From Prevotella sp. HJM029 (GTDB lineage Bacteria > Bacteroidota > Bacteroidia > Bacteroidales > Bacteroidaceae), in the NCBI RefSeq assembly GCF_000599605.1, contig NZ_KK082672.1:191141-228058 (forward strand): DNA of 36,918 bases, in the 5' to 3' direction. A program made the translations under genes and the position numbers. The notes beneath the pieces were generated by a model. It did not search any database. It saw only the letters and a list, made by a program, of their open reading frames with translations, and was not told the origin of the DNA. This document shows positions 14,958-22,069 of the stretch, piece after piece (within the stretch, counting starts at the first letter, position 1; every line of letters starts with the position of its first letter).

Positions 14958-15188
14958 TTATAAGGTTATATACAATGCCTTGTGCTCGATGTCGCGGGCG
15001 GTCATTCCCTTACGGAATACTCCACCTGCAACGAACTTCCTTATATCTTGTTTGGAAATGACTTCAAGTCGACCCCGAACTACAATGACCATATGCTTGC
15101 GGTGCGTAATGTGGCGCAGATAGTCTGCCTTCCTCACTGCACGCTTGTATTTCCACGCGAAAATGATGTCTTTGATTAATTTTTTCAT
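14958..15188 (-). CDS. Small basic protein in the packaging operon (76 aa)
   Basis: Seventy-six residues, strongly basic (AWKYKRAVRKADYLRHITHR, residues 11-30), no membrane segment. The family is unknown. It begins immediately after the terminase stop with no gap and ends 10 bp before the gp36-like start, so it is translated as part of the operon. It may be a minor head or packaging component. Confidence 0.6.
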   Translation of the reverse strand: MKKLIKDIIFAWKYKRAVRKADYLRHITHRKHMVIVVRGRLEVISKQDIRKFVAGGVFRKGMTARDIEHKALYITL

Positions 15189-16751
15189 TTACCAACTATT
15201 TTTTGAGGTTTTCCTTTTACTGAATTGTGGCTGAAAACTTTCCTGCCGTGTGGTGCGCTGTAACTGCCATATTGCACCTTCGTCTGCATCAGGCGCATCA
15301 TCGTTGCCGCTCATGCCTTTTTCAAATGCAAGGGTCTGCGCGATGCCTGCCTGCATGTCGGGGTCTTCTTTTTGCGAAACGTCATAAAAGACAAAACCAC
15401 GCTCCCATAGCGGGCTGATGGCCTCTACACGTTGGAACTTGTCCGGTTTCTTGCGCTTGTCGCCCGTGATGGGCAGCTGATAGCCGCGCTGTTTGCCCTC
15501 TATCGTGAAGTCGTCCAGGATAATGTCCTGCATGAAGCTGGCTTCCATCATGAAGCGGATAGAGATATTCTTTTCAAGGCTCCACTCGTAGAGGTCGTAA
15601 CACCAGCGAACGAGTTCGGCCACGGAAGCCTTCCTGACAAAAGCCCGCAGATGCCACAGCTGTGACTTATACTTACCCCATAGCTTTGCCGCCTTGGTGT
15701 CGTTCGCCTTCTTACTTTTCCACGACGGGTCGATGTAAAGTACCAGTTCGTCGAACTCCCGCCATGCCGGGTGCTTGGCATATTTTATCCACTCTTGCTT
15801 GAAGACCGTTCCCTCGATGATGGGGTTGTGCATCATTTCCTTTTCCCAGGCGCGGTAGCCTACGAACTCGGCATAAGTCCGTGCTTCCTCTTTCGTCCAC
15901 TTTTCGCGCCACATAGGGTTGCCCTCACCATCGACGGCCTTCACCTCCGACACATGCACGCCTTTGGTTTTGCAGATATCAGCCAGTACCGAGGTCTTTG
16001 AGATAAGGTTCCCCACCATGATAAAACGTCCACGGCCGACATCGAGTGCACCGAAGAGCGCTTCCTTCACCCAATCTGTTATCTCGCGCACGCGGCGTGG
16101 GTTGCGGCAAAGCTCATCATCATCGAGGTCGTCGATAACGATGTAATCGGGTCGAGCCTCACGTTTGCGGAGACCACGCGGCGACTGTCCACGTCCGCAT
16201 GCCAGGAAGTGCACTCCATCCTTAGTGGTGAACTCCCCTTCTGTCCAGTCGCCCATAGACATCTGTTTTCCATAATCGGTGATGATGCGTTTGTTGTACT
16301 GGAGCTCCGCCTGAATGTCGCCTAACAGTCGATTAGCACTGTCCTCCGATTTGCCGACAACGACCATGAAGTTGATGAGCCGCTTGAGCTGGAACATGAG
16401 CCACAGCGGAGTGAAGATGTCCATGTGTGTGGACTTGGCATGTCCGCGTGGCCACTTGAATACTGCTTTTAAATTAGGGGTATTCTTGACCTTCAGGGCC
16501 GCAGCATTGTGGAACGGCGCGTTGTGCACAATACGGATGACCTCGCCCGTGACCTTGTCGCGCAGCTGCAGGAAATGTGGAAAATAATACTCACAGAACG
16601 CGGCATAGTCCTTCTGCAGTCTACGGATACGCTGCTCTTTCTGCACGGCCGTCTCACGAATGAGACTCTTCGTGTCGGTAATGCTCTGTATCTGCCGGCA
16701 GTGTTCCTGCCACTCCAGCTGCATCTGTTTGAGTTCTGCAATCGTAGCCAT
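15189..16751 (-). CDS. Terminase large subunit (Mu gp28-like)
   Basis: 520 residues. The ATPase has a degenerate Walker A WPRGHAKST (100-108) and Walker B YIVIDDLDDDE (203-213). The RNase H-like nuclease begins with LVLYIDPSWKSK, its first acidic residue being Asp341. The enzyme packages phage DNA into the prohead by ATP hydrolysis and cuts it; in transposable phages packaging begins near the left end and proceeds into host DNA. It follows the small subunit on the minus strand. Confidence 0.9.
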   Translation of the reverse strand: MATIAELKQMQLEWQEHCRQIQSITDTKSLIRETAVQKEQRIRRLQKDYAAFCEYYFPHFLQLRDKVTGEVIRIVHNAPFHNAAALKVKNTPNLKAVFKWPRGHAKSTHMDIFTPLWLMFQLKRLINFMVVVGKSEDSANRLLGDIQAELQYNKRIITDYGKQMSMGDWTEGEFTTKDGVHFLACGRGQSPRGLRKREARPDYIVIDDLDDDELCRNPRRVREITDWVKEALFGALDVGRGRFIMVGNLISKTSVLADICKTKGVHVSEVKAVDGEGNPMWREKWTKEEARTYAEFVGYRAWEKEMMHNPIIEGTVFKQEWIKYAKHPAWREFDELVLYIDPSWKSKKANDTKAAKLWGKYKSQLWHLRAFVRKASVAELVRWCYDLYEWSLEKNISIRFMMEASFMQDIILDDFTIEGKQRGYQLPITGDKRKKPDKFQRVEAISPLWERGFVFYDVSQKEDPDMQAGIAQTLAFEKGMSGNDDAPDADEGAIWQLQRTTRQESFQPQFSKRKTSKNSW

Positions 16752-16763
16752 ACTCGTTGTGTA

Positions 16764-17234
16764 TTATAATGTAGACGGGTTCTGCATACGCTCCATGAGG
16801 AACTTGTTCTGATACTTATTAATCGCCTTGATGAGCTCGGGGGTAATTTCTGGGTCATAAGAGGCCTGGTCTTGTATCCATCGATTAAAAGCCATGAAGA
16901 CTTCGATAGCGTCAATCACATTGGCCTTCTTATCGAGCTTTTCGATGGTTGCCGACAACTTGGATAATTTATCGGCCAGCGAGCCGATGAGCGTTGGATC
17001 ATCTGATTTGTTGACATTTTCGATGAGCCCATCTATTGTCACGAGTAACTTGTTGACCAGTTCGGGGCGCGAGATGTTTTTTGCCGCCCGTGCTTCTTTC
17101 CACCCCTCCGTATTGGCCCACCTCGAGATTGTGATGCGCGAGACCTCTACCTTGTCGGCAATCTCATTCTGCTCCATGCCCGAGAGGTAGAGTGAGCGGG
17201 CGAGCGATTTTTTCTTTTCCGTTTCCTTCGTCAT
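16764..17234 (-). CDS. Terminase small subunit-like protein with HTH (Mu gp27 position)
   Basis: 156 residues. The N-terminal half has a clear helix-turn-helix (residues 10-45: ARSLYLSGMEQNEIADKVEV followed by SRITISRWANTEGW), typical of terminase small subunits that recognise the packaging site. The C-terminal half is helical (LADKLSKLSATIEKLDKKA) and suits oligomer formation. It is the first gene of the leftward packaging operon, 12 bp before the large subunit. No consensus minus-strand promoter was found in the upstream 160 bp, so it may depend on an activator. Confidence 0.8.
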   Translation of the reverse strand: MTKETEKKKSLARSLYLSGMEQNEIADKVEVSRITISRWANTEGWKEARAAKNISRPELVNKLLVTIDGLIENVNKSDDPTLIGSLADKLSKLSATIEKLDKKANVIDAIEVFMAFNRWIQDQASYDPEITPELIKAINKYQNKFLMERMQNPSTL

Positions 17235-17302
17235 TTTTTTTGTAATGTAAATTATTTATAGTGCAAAATTGGCGCAAAATATTGACACAGAAAAGGAAGT
17301 GT

Positions 17303-17334
17303 GAACTGCGTTCAGTATATACGGAACTGCGTTC
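17303..17334. promoter_or_regulatory. Paired GAAC-TGC-GTTC palindromes, candidate activator site
   Basis: GAACTGCGTTC occurs at 17303-17313 and 17324-17334, 21 bp apart, or two helical turns. Each copy is itself an inverted repeat with a 3-bp centre. The pair ends 8 bp before the -33 element of the late promoter, in the divergent region between packaging and head operons. A dimeric activator could bind both on one face and serve both operons. Confidence 0.6.
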
Positions 17335-17342
17335 TCCATTAT

Positions 17343-17373
17343 TTTGGAGGATAGGATTTATGCGCTAATATTG
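17343..17373 (+). promoter_or_regulatory. Late promoter of the head-tail operon
   Basis: TTTG (17343-17346), 19 bp, then TAATATTG (17366-17373), one mismatch from the -7 consensus. A weak -7 box beside an apparent activator site fits a regulated late promoter. Confidence 0.65.
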
Positions 17374-17394
17374 CATCAAAAATCATTAAGAATA

Positions 17395-18339
17395 ATGGGT
17401 AAAAGAGTACGTATTTCGAATGAAAGTGTGAATTGTTACGGATTCCGTGTACTGACAGCAGGCATTGATGTGGAGCAGTATAAGCGAAACCCCGTCCTGT
17501 TATATATGCACGAGCGCGGCAATGTCGTTGGCTACGTGAATGACCTAAAGGTTGAGAACGATGAGATAACGGGAGAATTGATGTTCGACTGCGCTTCGGA
17601 ACAGAGTGAGCGCTGTCAGAAGCAGTTCGAGTTCGGAAGCCTGCGCATGGTCAGTGCAGGACTTGAGATTATTGAGACCAGCGAAGACCCAACAATGCTT
17701 GTACCAGGACAAACTCGTCCGACGATAACGAAGAGTCGCCTCTTCGAGGTGAGCGTGGCAGATGTTGGCGCAAACGATGATGCCATCGTGCTGGAAAAAG
17801 ACGGAAAGCGAATAATGTTAAGCAAGGACGGAGCCTGCGGGCTTCCCCTTATCACTCATAATAACAATCAAAGTAATAAAGACATGGAACAAAAAGTTAT
17901 CGCCCTGCAGTTAGGGCTGCCGGAAACGGCGACAGAGAATGAGATCAATGCGAAGCTGGCGCAGCTGAAAGCACTTCAGCAAGAGAATGAGACCTTGAAG
18001 GCTGAGAAACAGACCCTCGCCGAAGCTCGTATTGCACAATTGGTTGATACCGCTATTGCAGAAAAGCGCCTTGATGCGCAACACAAGGAGCAGTTCGTGA
18101 AGCTCGGCGGACAAATTGGTGCCGAAGAGTTGGAAAAGACCCTTCAGGCCATGAAGCCACAGGTGAAGCTGTCGGCAATACTGGGACATCAAGGGAGCGC
18201 TCCTGGATCGGCCAGCGAGAAGACCTACACGAAACTCAGCGAGGTGCCGGCTGAGGAACTTGTGAAGCTGCGTGCTGATAACGTGGAGGAGTATAAGCGA
18301 CTCTACGAAGCTGAATATGGCATAGCTTGTGAGTTATAG
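17395..18339 (+). CDS. Prohead protease fused to scaffold
   Basis: 314 residues from ATG 17395. The first 140 carry a prohead-protease pattern: NCYGFRVLTAGIDVEQYKRN, VLLYMHERGNVVGYV with a probable catalytic His, LRMVSAGLEI with a probable Ser, and RLFEVSVADVGANDDAI. Residues 160-230 are a long coiled coil (KLAQLKALQQENETLKAEKQ), the usual scaffold. This combines the jobs of Mu I and Z: the scaffold shapes the prohead and is then cut up by the protease. It starts the rightward late operon. Confidence 0.82.
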   Translation: MGKRVRISNESVNCYGFRVLTAGIDVEQYKRNPVLLYMHERGNVVGYVNDLKVENDEITGELMFDCASEQSERCQKQFEFGSLRMVSAGLEIIETSEDPTMLVPGQTRPTITKSRLFEVSVADVGANDDAIVLEKDGKRIMLSKDGACGLPLITHNNNQSNKDMEQKVIALQLGLPETATENEINAKLAQLKALQQENETLKAEKQTLAEARIAQLVDTAIAEKRLDAQHKEQFVKLGGQIGAEELEKTLQAMKPQVKLSAILGHQGSAPGSASEKTYTKLSEVPAEELVKLRADNVEEYKRLYEAEYGIACEL

Positions 18340-18378
18340 ACAAAGATTAAGCTGATAATATTTAAACAGAATAAGGAA

Positions 18379-19440
18379 ATGGAGAAAATGACAAAAATGA
18401 GCATGCTCGCCAACTTGTTATTTAACTGCGTGATGGGTGCTGTATTAGCTATTATGTTAGGTGTTACCCCATGGATGGGTGCTGTAGCATTGAATGTGCT
18501 GGCCATTGCTGTTGGTGGAGCTTTACCAAAGGGTGCTCTACATGTAGGTGTATTTACAGAAGTATGGACGGGCGAGTTGGTAAAATCGCTGCGCGGTGGA
18601 TTGGAAGGCTCGTGGCTGGACGGCGTACCCGACCAGAGTACAATCGTCAACAATGATGTGATACACCTTGTAGAGGTTGGCGTAGACCCTGATGTGTTAA
18701 TCAACAATACAACCTATCCGATACCTTCGCAGGCTTTGGATGACAAGGATATTGCCGTGAAGTTGGATAAGTTCCAAACCAAGGTGACGCCTATCACCGA
18801 CGACGAGCTCTATGCGGCCAGCTATGATAAGATGGCTCGTGTGAAGGAATCACATAGCAATGCTATTAACGACTCGAAGTTCACCAAGGCAGCTCATGCC
18901 CTCTGTGCGCAGGAGAACACCGCTAAGACCCCCGTGCTAAAAACCACGGGCGAACGCGATGCTGAAACGGGTCGCCTTCGGTTGACGATGGCCGACTTGG
19001 TAGCACTGAAAGCCGCAATGGACAAGTTGCACGTGCCAACAGAGAATCGTCGTTTGGTACTCTGCTCAGAACACGTAAATGACCTGCTACTTGTTAGTCA
19101 GACGTTCCGCGAGCAGTACAATATCGACCGCGCTACAGGTAAGGTAGGTAAGCTCTACGGCTTCGATGTCTATGAGTATGCCAATACGCCGCTCTACACA
19201 CAGGCTGGCAAGAAGAAAGCCTTGGGCGTGGCTGCCGAGGCTGGAGAGTTCAACTGCTCATTTGCATTCTTCACTCCGCGTGTATTCAAGGCGACTGGTT
19301 CAACAAAAATGTACTACAGTGAGGCCGCAACCGATCCTGAGTATCAGCGCAACAAAATCAACTTCCGCCATTACTTCCTTTGCATGCCCAAGAAGGCTGA
19401 TGCTGGCGTAGTGATGATGAGCGGATACAAGGCTTCTTAA
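18379..19440 (+). CDS. Major capsid protein with hydrophobic N-terminal extension
   Basis: 353 residues, directly after the protease/scaffold, in the usual place of the major capsid protein. Residues 55-353 have features of an HK97-like subunit of Bacteroidota phages (VGVFTEVWTGELVKSLR, TVPITDDELYA-like region near 135-150, LVLCSEHVNDLLL, KLYGFDVYEY). Residues 10-52 are unusual: two strongly hydrophobic stretches (ANLLFNCVMGAVLAIMLGV and MGAVALNVLAIAVGGAL) that look like membrane helices. The region may be a delta-domain replaced or removed by the protease at maturation. Assignment is by position and general pattern. Confidence 0.8.
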   Translation: MEKMTKMSMLANLLFNCVMGAVLAIMLGVTPWMGAVALNVLAIAVGGALPKGALHVGVFTEVWTGELVKSLRGGLEGSWLDGVPDQSTIVNNDVIHLVEVGVDPDVLINNTTYPIPSQALDDKDIAVKLDKFQTKVTPITDDELYAASYDKMARVKESHSNAINDSKFTKAAHALCAQENTAKTPVLKTTGERDAETGRLRLTMADLVALKAAMDKLHVPTENRRLVLCSEHVNDLLLVSQTFREQYNIDRATGKVGKLYGFDVYEYANTPLYTQAGKKKALGVAAEAGEFNCSFAFFTPRVFKATGSTKMYYSEAATDPEYQRNKINFRHYFLCMPKKADAGVVMMSGYKAS

Positions 19441-19450
19441 TCGGATTTCA

Positions 19451-19921
19451 ATGAGCAAGCCAATGCAATATCTTGTTATCCACTGCACGGCCACCCCGGA
19501 GGGGCGTGAGGTGAGCGCGGCGGAGATACGCCGATGGCACACTGCACCCGTCAGTCAGGGTGGCCGTGGCTGGAAGCAGGTGGGCTACACGGACATGGTG
19601 CACCTCGACGGCCGCATCGAGCGGCTGGCAGACAATAACGAGGACGCCAACGTCGACCCCTGGGAAGTGACGAACGGGGCCGCGGGCTACAATTCGGTAT
19701 CGCGGCACATCGTCTATGTGGGCGGCTGCGACAACCACTTGGCACCGAAAGACACCCGGACCGAAGCGCAGCGCGAGGCATTGAAACGCTATGTGGAGGA
19801 CTTCCACGCGCGGTTCCCGCAGGTGAAGATAGTGGGACATCATGAGCTGAACCCAGGCAAAGCGTGTCCGAGTTTCGATGTTCCAACTTGGTTGCGCTCG
19901 ATAGGCATTCGACAAGTTTAA
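19451..19921 (+). CDS. N-acetylmuramoyl-L-alanine amidase endolysin (T7 lysozyme type)
   Basis: 156 residues, close to T7 lysozyme (151). The zinc ligands are visible as His11 (VIHCTAT), His130 (IVGHHEL) and Cys139 (GKACPSFDV). Tyr46 (VGYTDMV) and Lys137 match the catalytic positions of the amidase_2/PGRP fold. It cuts the bond between muramic acid and the stem peptide at lysis. There is no signal peptide, so it needs a holin; a holin-like gene and a spanin-like gene follow. The lysis genes lie between capsid and tail genes, an uncommon place. Confidence 0.92.
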   Translation: MSKPMQYLVIHCTATPEGREVSAAEIRRWHTAPVSQGGRGWKQVGYTDMVHLDGRIERLADNNEDANVDPWEVTNGAAGYNSVSRHIVYVGGCDNHLAPKDTRTEAQREALKRYVEDFHARFPQVKIVGHHELNPGKACPSFDVPTWLRSIGIRQV

Positions 19922-19939
19922 CGATAAAAACCAACGACA

Positions 19940-20404
19940 ATGGCAGAGACAATCTTCCAAATCCTGCAATGGGCTATCCCTTCGGGCGGTATCGGTGTTG
20001 CCATTGCCTGGATTGCGAACCGCCGTTTAAGGACGGTGGAAGAGAAGAAGAAGGTGGAAGACACCTACAAGCAGATGTACGACATGGTGAGTGCTGAACT
20101 TGTAGGTCTTCATAAACAAAACCGCATCAATTATGAAAAGATGGAAGAACTGCGTGGTGAGAACGACAAGACACGCCGCGCCCTCAACCGCCTCTCGCGG
20201 GCTATCGAGGCCATTCAGCTGTGCCCTCATCGCGTTAACTGTCCTGTCAGCAGTGAGCTGTCGCTCAGTGAAGACGGCGACAAGGGAAAGCCTCACCGCG
20301 GAAAGTCACGCACAGAAGGAAACGACACGGCAGATGGCCAGCATCGCACGGTGGCAGCAGCAGGTAATGGTGCCCGAGTCACGGGTGACGCTAAGCGTGG
20401 CTGA
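19940..20404 (+). CDS. Holin-like / DUF2730-like membrane coiled-coil protein
   Basis: 154 residues. One N-terminal membrane segment (residues 8-26, LQWAIPSGGIGVAIAWIAN) is followed by a coiled coil (33-92, EEKKKVEDTYKQMYDMVSAE) and a CPHRVNCPV motif. The last 50 residues are low in complexity and hydrophilic. The layout of one TM plus coiled coil resembles DUF2730 proteins of Mu-like phages and also inner-membrane spanins or pinholin-type proteins. Position after the endolysin suggests a lysis role. The start of the next lysis gene lies inside this one in another frame, which may explain the odd C-terminus. Confidence 0.6.
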   Translation: MAETIFQILQWAIPSGGIGVAIAWIANRRLRTVEEKKKVEDTYKQMYDMVSAELVGLHKQNRINYEKMEELRGENDKTRRALNRLSRAIEAIQLCPHRVNCPVSSELSLSEDGDKGKPHRGKSRTEGNDTADGQHRTVAAAGNGARVTGDAKRG

Positions 20405-20756
20405 AGACAGTCTTTCCCTTCTGCCCGCAGGCGCAGGCTACACCGTTCGCAAAGGACAGGCGCACGTGAAAGTGAGCCGTCGGCCCTCAGCAGACAAGGA
20501 AAGCCCTGCGCAAATCATCATCGAGGCGGGATGTGATAGTTTGGAGGTGCAGTGCGCACGCTATGAGCAGCGCATCGAAGAGATGCAAACGCAACTGTCA
20601 GCAGCCGAACGTACACTGCACACGCAGCAGCAGAAAACAAAGGAGCAACAGCCCGTGGGCTTCACGGCATTGCTCTACGCCTTTATCGTCGGGTTGGCGG
20701 CCGGCATAGTATCAACAATTTTAATAAGGAAAAAGATATGGCAAAAAGTGTTTTAG
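20133..20756 (+). CDS. Candidate unimolecular spanin (lipoprotein with C-terminal TM), nested start
   Basis: 207 residues. A hydrophobic stretch ending in a lipobox (FSCALIALTVLSAVSC, Cys43) marks an outer-membrane lipoprotein. A middle region has beta strands and a coiled coil (EQRIEEMQTQLSAAERTLH), and the C-terminus is a clear membrane helix (FTALLYAFIVGLAAGIVSTI) followed by basic residues. Lipid anchor at one end and inner-membrane helix at the other is exactly the u-spanin design (phage T1 gp11), which fuses the two membranes at lysis. The first 272 bp overlap the holin-like gene in a different frame. ATG 20133 gives a rather long signal region (42 residues), so a later non-ATG start is possible. 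Confidence 0.65.
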   Translation: MKRWKNCVVRTTRHAAPSTASRGLSRPFSCALIALTVLSAVSCRSVKTATRESLTAESHAQKETTRQMASIARWQQQVMVPESRVTLSVAEDSLSLLPAGAGYTVRKGQAHVKVSRRPSADKESPAQIIIEAGCDSLEVQCARYEQRIEEMQTQLSAAERTLHTQQQKTKEQQPVGFTALLYAFIVGLAAGIVSTILIRKKIWQKVF

Positions 20757-21229
20757 ACGGAACCAACCTCATTCTGAGTGTTGACGGTAAGGCCCTCGGT
20801 TTTTCAACAGGATGCAAGGTAAGCACATCGACCGATACAGGCGAGCGTGTGACCAAGGAAGCCGCAAGCGGCAAGTGGAAGGAAAAGTATGTGAAGAGCT
20901 TTTCGGAGAGCATCTCGGCCGATGGCTGCGTGCTCACGGACGGCGACGACGACATGCCCACCTACGATCAGCTCAAGGACAAGATGTTGAAGGGCGAACC
21001 CATTGATGCCGCCTATGGCCTGCGCGATGGCGACAAGCGCACGGGTAAGGCAGCCGGCGGCTACAAGGGCAAGTATATCATTACCTCATTAGAGCTTGAT
21101 GGGCAGGCCGGCGATGACGGTAAGTACAGCATCAACCTCGAGAACTGCGGAAAGATAGAGAAACAGGGAACAGGTTTGACAGACGCAACGACACCCAAGC
21201 AGGGTGGCGGCGGTGGCGGTCATTCATAA
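20738..21229 (+). CDS. Major tail tube protein
   Basis: 163 residues. SVLDGTNLILSVDGKALGFS and CKVSTSTDTGERVTKEAASG at the N-terminus, followed by YIITSLELDGQAGDDGKYSI, form the beta pattern of TP901-1/lambda-type tail tube subunits; the end is a glycine-rich tail (GGGGGGHS). It polymerises into the non-contractile tail. It overlaps the spanin gene by 19 bp and is followed by the tail chaperones, the standard siphovirus order. Confidence 0.82.
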   Translation: MAKSVLDGTNLILSVDGKALGFSTGCKVSTSTDTGERVTKEAASGKWKEKYVKSFSESISADGCVLTDGDDDMPTYDQLKDKMLKGEPIDAAYGLRDGDKRTGKAAGGYKGKYIITSLELDGQAGDDGKYSINLENCGKIEKQGTGLTDATTPKQGGGGGGHS

Positions 21230-21247
21230 CATTCACAAGGTTACGTT

Positions 21248-21553
21248 ATGAAAAAGCAAATTTTGAAACTGACGGTCGGCGGCAAGGAATATCCCTGCCG
21301 CGTGACCATGGGCGCGATGGTACGCTTTAAGCGCGCCACAGGCAAAGATGTGAGCCAGCTCAATCAGAGCGACATCAGTGAGCTTGTGCAGTTCATCTAT
21401 TGCTGTGTGCAGAGTGCGTGCAAGGCCGACGATGTGGCGTTCGACGTGGACTTCGAAACGTTTGCCGATTTGCTCGAGCCCGACAGCCTCAATAGCTTCT
21501 ATGCACAGATGGGCGATGCCGAAAAAAAAACGACGGTGAAGGCCCGGACGTAG
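21248..21553 (+). CDS. Tail assembly chaperone, unshifted product (G-type)
   Basis: 101 residues. The N-terminus (ILKLTVGGKEYPCRVTMGAM) and VRFKRATGKDVSQL lead into an acidic helical end, like small chaperones found between tail tube and tape measure. In frame zero it ends shortly after a run of nine A residues (21522-21530). A fraction of ribosomes probably shifts there to produce the longer form, as in lambda G/GT. Confidence 0.8.
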   Translation: MKKQILKLTVGGKEYPCRVTMGAMVRFKRATGKDVSQLNQSDISELVQFIYCCVQSACKADDVAFDVDFETFADLLEPDSLNSFYAQMGDAEKKTTVKART

Positions 21554-21873
21554 GCATCGAAGAGTTGCAAGGTATCGCGTTGGGGTGCATGGGAATGAGT
21601 TTGAATGACTTCTGCCGGTGCACCCCTTCCGAGTTTCAAGCGGCATGGCAGGCATGGCACGAATGGCATGAGAACGAGCAGCGCGGCGAATGGGAACGCT
21701 TGCGCATGGCTTGTCTCTGCATGCTGCAACCCTACAGCAAGAACACGCTCTCACCGCGCGACGTGATGCAGTTCCCGTGGGAGGAAGAAGCGAAAAAGCC
21801 ACAAGAAGAAATCAGCAACGAGGAATTGAAGCGGCGCTATAGGGAAGCCAAGCGGGCCGCAGGATTGAAATAA
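21523..21873 (+). CDS. Tail assembly chaperone, -1 frameshift extension (GT-type)
   Basis: The -1 frame is open from the A9 run (21522-21530) through 21873 and has no good start before an internal ATG at 21592. Slipping on A AAA AAA lets ...EKK continue as NDGEGPDVGIEELQGIAL, giving a fused protein of about 208 residues. The extension contains CTPSEFQAAWQAWHEWHENE and ends with EELKRRYREAKRAAGLK. Programmed -1 shifting between two tail chaperone frames before the tape measure gene is conserved among long-tailed phages; the slip site here is seen, its use is inferred. Confidence 0.78.
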   Translation, partial: KKNDGEGPDVGIEELQGIALGCMGMSLNDFCRCTPSEFQAAWQAWHEWHENEQRGEWERLRMACLCMLQPYSKNTLSPRDVMQFPWEEEAKKPQEEISNEELKRRYREAKRAAGLK

Positions 21874-21881
21874 AGAAAATG

Positions 21882-22019
21882 TTATTTGTGTTTCATCACA
21901 CCGATGCAAAAGAGCAGGCCAAAGGTAATCACCACAAGACAAACGGCTACGGTGAAGACCGAAGCAATGGGATGCTCACTGATGAGCCTAAAAACAGGTG
22001 TCCAATGGATTGCTGACAT
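21882..22019 (-). CDS. 45-residue single-pass membrane protein on the opposite strand
   Basis: The minus strand encodes a 45-residue protein from ATG 22019 to TAA 21882. It has a short soluble start (MSAIHWTPVFRL), one hydrophobic helix (VFTVAVCLVVITFGLLFCIG) and the end VMKHK. A consensus -7 box lies 25 bp upstream (22051-22044). It sits alone in the gap between tail chaperone and tape measure, against the direction of the late operon, so it could be made in the lysogen. A small inner-membrane protein in that setting suggests superinfection exclusion or blocking of DNA entry, but that is conjecture. Confidence 0.6.
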   Translation of the reverse strand: MSAIHWTPVFRLISEHPIASVFTVAVCLVVITFGLLFCIGVMKHK

Positions 22020-22043
22020 AAGTACTGTTTATAGTTGGTGGGG

Positions 22044-22051
22044 CAAAGATA
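22044..22051 (-). promoter_or_regulatory. Promoter -7 box for the small minus-strand gene
   Basis: On the minus strand the sequence reads TATCTTTG, a perfect TAnnTTTG match. CAAA at 22074-22077 is a possible -33 element with a 22-bp spacer. Confidence 0.6.
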
Positions 22052-22069
22052 ATAAAAAAGCAAGAAACA

